From the NCBI GenBank assembly GCA_025928535.1, contig JAICJJ010000031.1:1-11723 (forward strand): a stretch of 11,723 nt of DNA, written 5' to 3'. Shown piece after piece: positions 8,962-11,723 of the stretch; position 1 is the stretch's first letter; each line of letters starts with the position of its first letter. A program made the translations under genes and the position numbers. The notes below the pieces were generated by a model. It was not told where the DNA came from. It saw only the letters and a list, made by a program, of their open reading frames with translations, and made no database searches. This DNA is from Thermomicrobiales bacterium. Its GTDB lineage: Bacteria; Chloroflexota; Chloroflexia; Thermomicrobiales; UBA6265.

Positions 8962-10425
8962 ATGACTGAGCGCGGCGCGGGAAAGGGCGAGCGGCCGATC
9001 GACCGGGGGCGGCATGTCGGCGTCGTCGGGCTGGCCGTGATGGGCGAAAACCTGTCGATGAACATCGCCCGCCACGGCTTTCCGGTCGCCGTCTTCAACC
9101 GCACCGCGGCGCGAACCGATGAATTCCTCGCCGAACGGGGCGGCGCGGCCGGCATCGTCGGGCTCCACGACATCGCCGATTTCGTCAATTCGCTGGAACG
9201 GCCGCGCCGGATCATCATGATGGTCAAGGCGGGGCCGCCGGTCGACGCCGTCATCGCCGAATTGCTGCCCCATTTGGAGCCAGGCGACATTCTGGTCGAC
9301 GGCGGCAATTCGTTTTTCCTCGATACCGCGCGGCGGGGCGACGAATTGGCCGCGGCCGGCTTCAACTACGTCGGGATGGGCGTTTCCGGCGGCGAAGAAG
9401 GGGCGCTCTGGGGGCCGAGCCTGATGCCGGGCGGGCCGAAAGAAGCCTATGACCGCCTGGAGCCGATGCTCACCGCCATCGCCGCCAAGACGGACGCCGG
9501 TCCTTGCGTAACGTACATCGGACCGGGCGGCAGCGGCCACTACGTCAAGATGGTCCACAACGGCATCGAATACGCCGACATGCAACTCATCGCCGAAACC
9601 TACGACATCATGCGGCACGCGCTCGGTCTGACGGCGCAAGAGATGAGCGACGTCTTCCGCCGCTGGAACCAGGGGCGGCTCGCGTCGTACCTGATCGAAG
9701 TCACCGCCGCCGTCCTGGCCGAGCGGGACCCGGAATCGGGCGATCCGCTGGTCGATCAGATTCTCGACGCCGCCGAGCAAAAGGGAACCGGCCGCTGGAC
9801 GAGCGTCAGCGCGATGGACCTCGGCTCCCCGGCGCCAACGATCGACGCGGCGGTCACGGCGCGGGTGATGTCGTCAATGCGGGAGTCGCGGCTGCAGGCG
9901 AGCAAGATCCTGACCGGGCCGGATGCCAGCGGGCTGCCGAACGGGCTGACCCGCGATGCTCTGCTGGCGGCGCAGGAAGACGCCCTCTATTTCAGCAAGA
10001 TTTCGGCGTACGCCCAGGGCATGGCGCTGATGCGCGCCGCCAGCGACGCCTACGCCTGGAATCTGAATCTGGCCGAAATCGCCCGCATCTGGAAAGGGGG
10101 CTGCATCATCCGCGCCGCCTTGCTCGACCAGATTCGGGCCGCTTTTTCCGGGCCGGAGCAACCGGCCAACCTGATGCTGGCGCCGAACGTCGCGCCCGAA
10201 CTCAACGCGGCCGCCCCCGGAGCGCGGACGGCGACGATGGCGGCGCGGGCGCTCGGCTTGCCCTGCCCGGCGATGAGCGCGTCGCTCGACTATTTCGACT
10301 CGCTGCGGGCGGAACGGCTGCCGGCCAATCTGATTCAGGCGCAGCGCGACTATTTCGGCGCCCACACCTACCGGCGGCTCGACCGGGATGGGGTCTTTCA
10401 CACCCATTGGACGCCGTTCGAATGA
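8962..10425 (+). CDS. gnd: 6-phosphogluconate dehydrogenase, decarboxylating (NADP-type)
   Basis: This enzyme oxidatively decarboxylates 6-phosphogluconate to ribulose-5-phosphate, making NADPH, in the cytoplasmic oxidative pentose-phosphate pathway. The Rossmann motif GLAVMGEN (23-30) is followed by VFNRT (44-48), whose Arg typically marks NADP use. DGGNSFFLDTARRG, then the substrate-site MGVSGGEEGALWGPSLMPGG (139-158), come next. The catalytic GSGHYVKMVHNGIEY has Lys196, Asn200 and Glu203. The all-helical C-terminal domain has YAQGMALMRAASDAYAWNL and the ending DYFGAHTYRRLDRDGVFHTH. At 487 residues it is the long (E. coli-type) form with about 18 extra N-terminal residues. The ATG is chosen for GGAGAA 6 bases upstream. 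It is followed directly by zwf, so the two NADPH-making steps are co-expressed. Confidence 0.97.
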   Translation: MTERGAGKGERPIDRGRHVGVVGLAVMGENLSMNIARHGFPVAVFNRTAARTDEFLAERGGAAGIVGLHDIADFVNSLERPRRIIMMVKAGPPVDAVIAELLPHLEPGDILVDGGNSFFLDTARRGDELAAAGFNYVGMGVSGGEEGALWGPSLMPGGPKEAYDRLEPMLTAIAAKTDAGPCVTYIGPGGSGHYVKMVHNGIEYADMQLIAETYDIMRHALGLTAQEMSDVFRRWNQGRLASYLIEVTAAVLAERDPESGDPLVDQILDAAEQKGTGRWTSVSAMDLGSPAPTIDAAVTARVMSSMRESRLQASKILTGPDASGLPNGLTRDALLAAQEDALYFSKISAYAQGMALMRAASDAYAWNLNLAEIARIWKGGCIIRAALLDQIRAAFSGPEQPANLMLAPNVAPELNAAAPGARTATMAARALGLPCPAMSASLDYFDSLRAERLPANLIQAQRDYFGAHTYRRLDRDGVFHTHWTPFE

Positions 10426-10457
10426 CCGACGACGCCGCGTCGCCGCGAGGATCTGCC

Positions 10458-11723
10458 ATGTCCGTCGATGCCAAACCTGTGTCGCTGACGGCGGCCCCCG
10501 AAATCTGGTCGGCCAATGTCGACGCCTGGACGCAGGAGCCGCAAGCGGAAAATCCGCTGCGGACCGAAGGGGCCGAACGAATCCCCGTGCCCTGCGCGAT
10601 GGTCATCTTCGGCGTCAGCGGCGATCTGACGGCGCGCAAGTTGATGCCGGCGCTCTACGATCTGGCGGTCGGCGTGCCATTGCCGGAAGGATTCAGCATC
10701 GTCGGCGTGTCGCACCGCGACTGGAGCGAAGCCGACTTCCGGCAAACGATGCACGACGCGGTGGTCGCCGGCGCCCGGTCGCCCGTCACGCAGACCGCCT
10801 GGGACCATTTCGCGCAGGGTCTCTTTTACGTCCGGGGCGATTTCCAGGACCCGGCGACGTATCGCGCGTTGGGCGAAACGCTCCACCGCTGCGACCAGGA
10901 GCGGCACACCCTCGGCAACCGGCTTTTCTATCTGGCGACCTCGCCGGAGTATTACCTGCCGATCATCCACGGCCTGACCGAATCGGCCGTCGGCACGCGG
11001 CAGGCGAATTACCTCGAACCGAGCGAAGGGTGGCACCGCATCGTCGTCGAAAAGCCGTTCGGGCACGATCTGGCGTCGGCGCGCGATCTGATCGCCGAGA
11101 TGGCGCTCTCCTTCACCGAGCGGCAGATCTATCGCATCGATCATTATCTTGGCAAAGAAACCGTCCAGAACGTGATGGCCTTCCGGTTCGCGAACACGTT
11201 GTTCGATCCGGTCTGGAATCGCCAATACGTCGACAACGTCCAGATCACCGCCGCCGAAAGCATCGGCATCGAAAACCGGGGCGGCTACTACGACGCGGCG
11301 GGCGCGTTACGCGACATGGTCCAGAGCCACCTTCTGCAATTGCTGACGGTGGTGGCGATGGAGCCGCCCGCGTTTTTCACCGGCAACGCCGTCCGCGACG
11401 AAAAGGTGAAGGTGCTCCGCTCGGTCGTGCCGCCGCGGGGGGAAGAAATCGCCCAGCAGGTCGTGCGCGGGCAATACACTGCCGGTTACATCAACGGGCA
11501 GCCGGTCGAAGGCTACCGCGAAGAAAAGGGGATTCCGCCCGACAGCGACACCGAAACCTACGTCGCCTTGCGCCTGAAGATCGACAACTGGCGCTGGGAC
11601 GGCGTGCCGTTCTTTCTGCGGACCGGCAAGCGGCTGCCGCGCCGGGTGACCGAAATCGCGGTCGAATTCAAGCGGGTGCCGCATCTGATGTTTCAAGGCG
11701 CCGGGCAGATGGAACCGGCGCCC
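10458..11723 (+). CDS. zwf: Glucose-6-phosphate 1-dehydrogenase (3' end outside the window)
   Basis: This enzyme oxidises glucose-6-phosphate to 6-phosphogluconolactone with NADP, the first step of the pathway whose third step is gnd just upstream. The 422 codons seen contain the dinucleotide motif FGVSGDLTARKL (51-62), VVEKPFGHDLASA (196-208), the active-site RIDHYLGKETVQN (226-238, His229), FRFANTLFDPVWN, GGYYDAAGALRDMVQSHLLQ (275-294, His291) and FLRTGKRLPRR. Full-length enzymes have about 490-510 residues, so some 70-90 are cut off. The start is ATG 10458 with GAGG 7 bases upstream. An in-frame ATG at 10422 overlaps the gnd stop (ATGA) and could allow coupled translation of a form 12 residues longer. 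About 48 residues precede the Rossmann fold (ENPLRTEGAERIPVPC), as in other NPLR-type G6PDHs. QSH replaces the usual QNH next to His291. Confidence 0.97.
   Translation, partial: MSVDAKPVSLTAAPEIWSANVDAWTQEPQAENPLRTEGAERIPVPCAMVIFGVSGDLTARKLMPALYDLAVGVPLPEGFSIVGVSHRDWSEADFRQTMHDAVVAGARSPVTQTAWDHFAQGLFYVRGDFQDPATYRALGETLHRCDQERHTLGNRLFYLATSPEYYLPIIHGLTESAVGTRQANYLEPSEGWHRIVVEKPFGHDLASARDLIAEMALSFTERQIYRIDHYLGKETVQNVMAFRFANTLFDPVWNRQYVDNVQITAAESIGIENRGGYYDAAGALRDMVQSHLLQLLTVVAMEPPAFFTGNAVRDEKVKVLRSVVPPRGEEIAQQVVRGQYTAGYINGQPVEGYREEKGIPPDSDTETYVALRLKIDNWRWDGVPFFLRTGKRLPRRVTEIAVEFKRVPHLMFQGAGQMEPAP

Noticed and set aside
7887..9365. A 492-codon minus-strand open frame
   Set aside because: Half lies antisense to gnd and the last third is Arg/Ser-rich nonsense. 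Only the part at about 8395-8764 looks like protein.

Overview
The window is 11.7 kb of GC-rich bacterial DNA with high-GC third codon positions and Shine-Dalgarno-led genes. The high GC, the Thr/Pro-linker surface protein, the long acidic trigger-factor tail and the style of the enolase and G6PDH sequences suggest a Chloroflexota (Thermomicrobia-like) chromosome. That placement is inference from style, not a phylogenetic result.

Left part (1-3030) looks rearranged. It opens with the C-terminal end of a glycosyltransferase on the minus strand. Near 205-216 this meets a 5'-truncated plus-strand gene for a Thr-rich, lamin-tail-like secreted protein. Next comes a two-gene operon of DppB/DppC-type ABC permeases, with no binding protein or ATPase beside it. 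Then comes an internally deleted IS481-family element that keeps its left end and tandem subterminal repeats. Its right side is lost against the 3' end of enolase.

Middle part (3026-7900) is ordinary housekeeping content: enolase (minus), a creatininase-family amidohydrolase (plus), a strong hairpin terminator, trigger factor (minus), and a DUF892/YciE-YciF ferritin-like protein (plus). Enolase and trigger factor each have a TATACT -10 hexamer upstream. The enolase has Thr in place of a near-invariant metal-loop Ser.

The stretch 7898-8961 has no intact gene I can recognise. It holds a GC-rich hairpin and a possible decayed minus-strand gene with a perfect ribosome binding site but the wrong frame.

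Right part (8962-11723) is an oxidative pentose-phosphate operon: gnd (6-phosphogluconate dehydrogenase) followed by zwf (glucose-6-phosphate dehydrogenase), which runs off the window after 422 codons. Together these two enzymes make NADPH and ribulose-5-phosphate.

I found no tRNA, rRNA or CRISPR array, and no convincing new multi-gene system. The most interesting signals are the two breakpoints that flank the permease operon and the decayed region before gnd.
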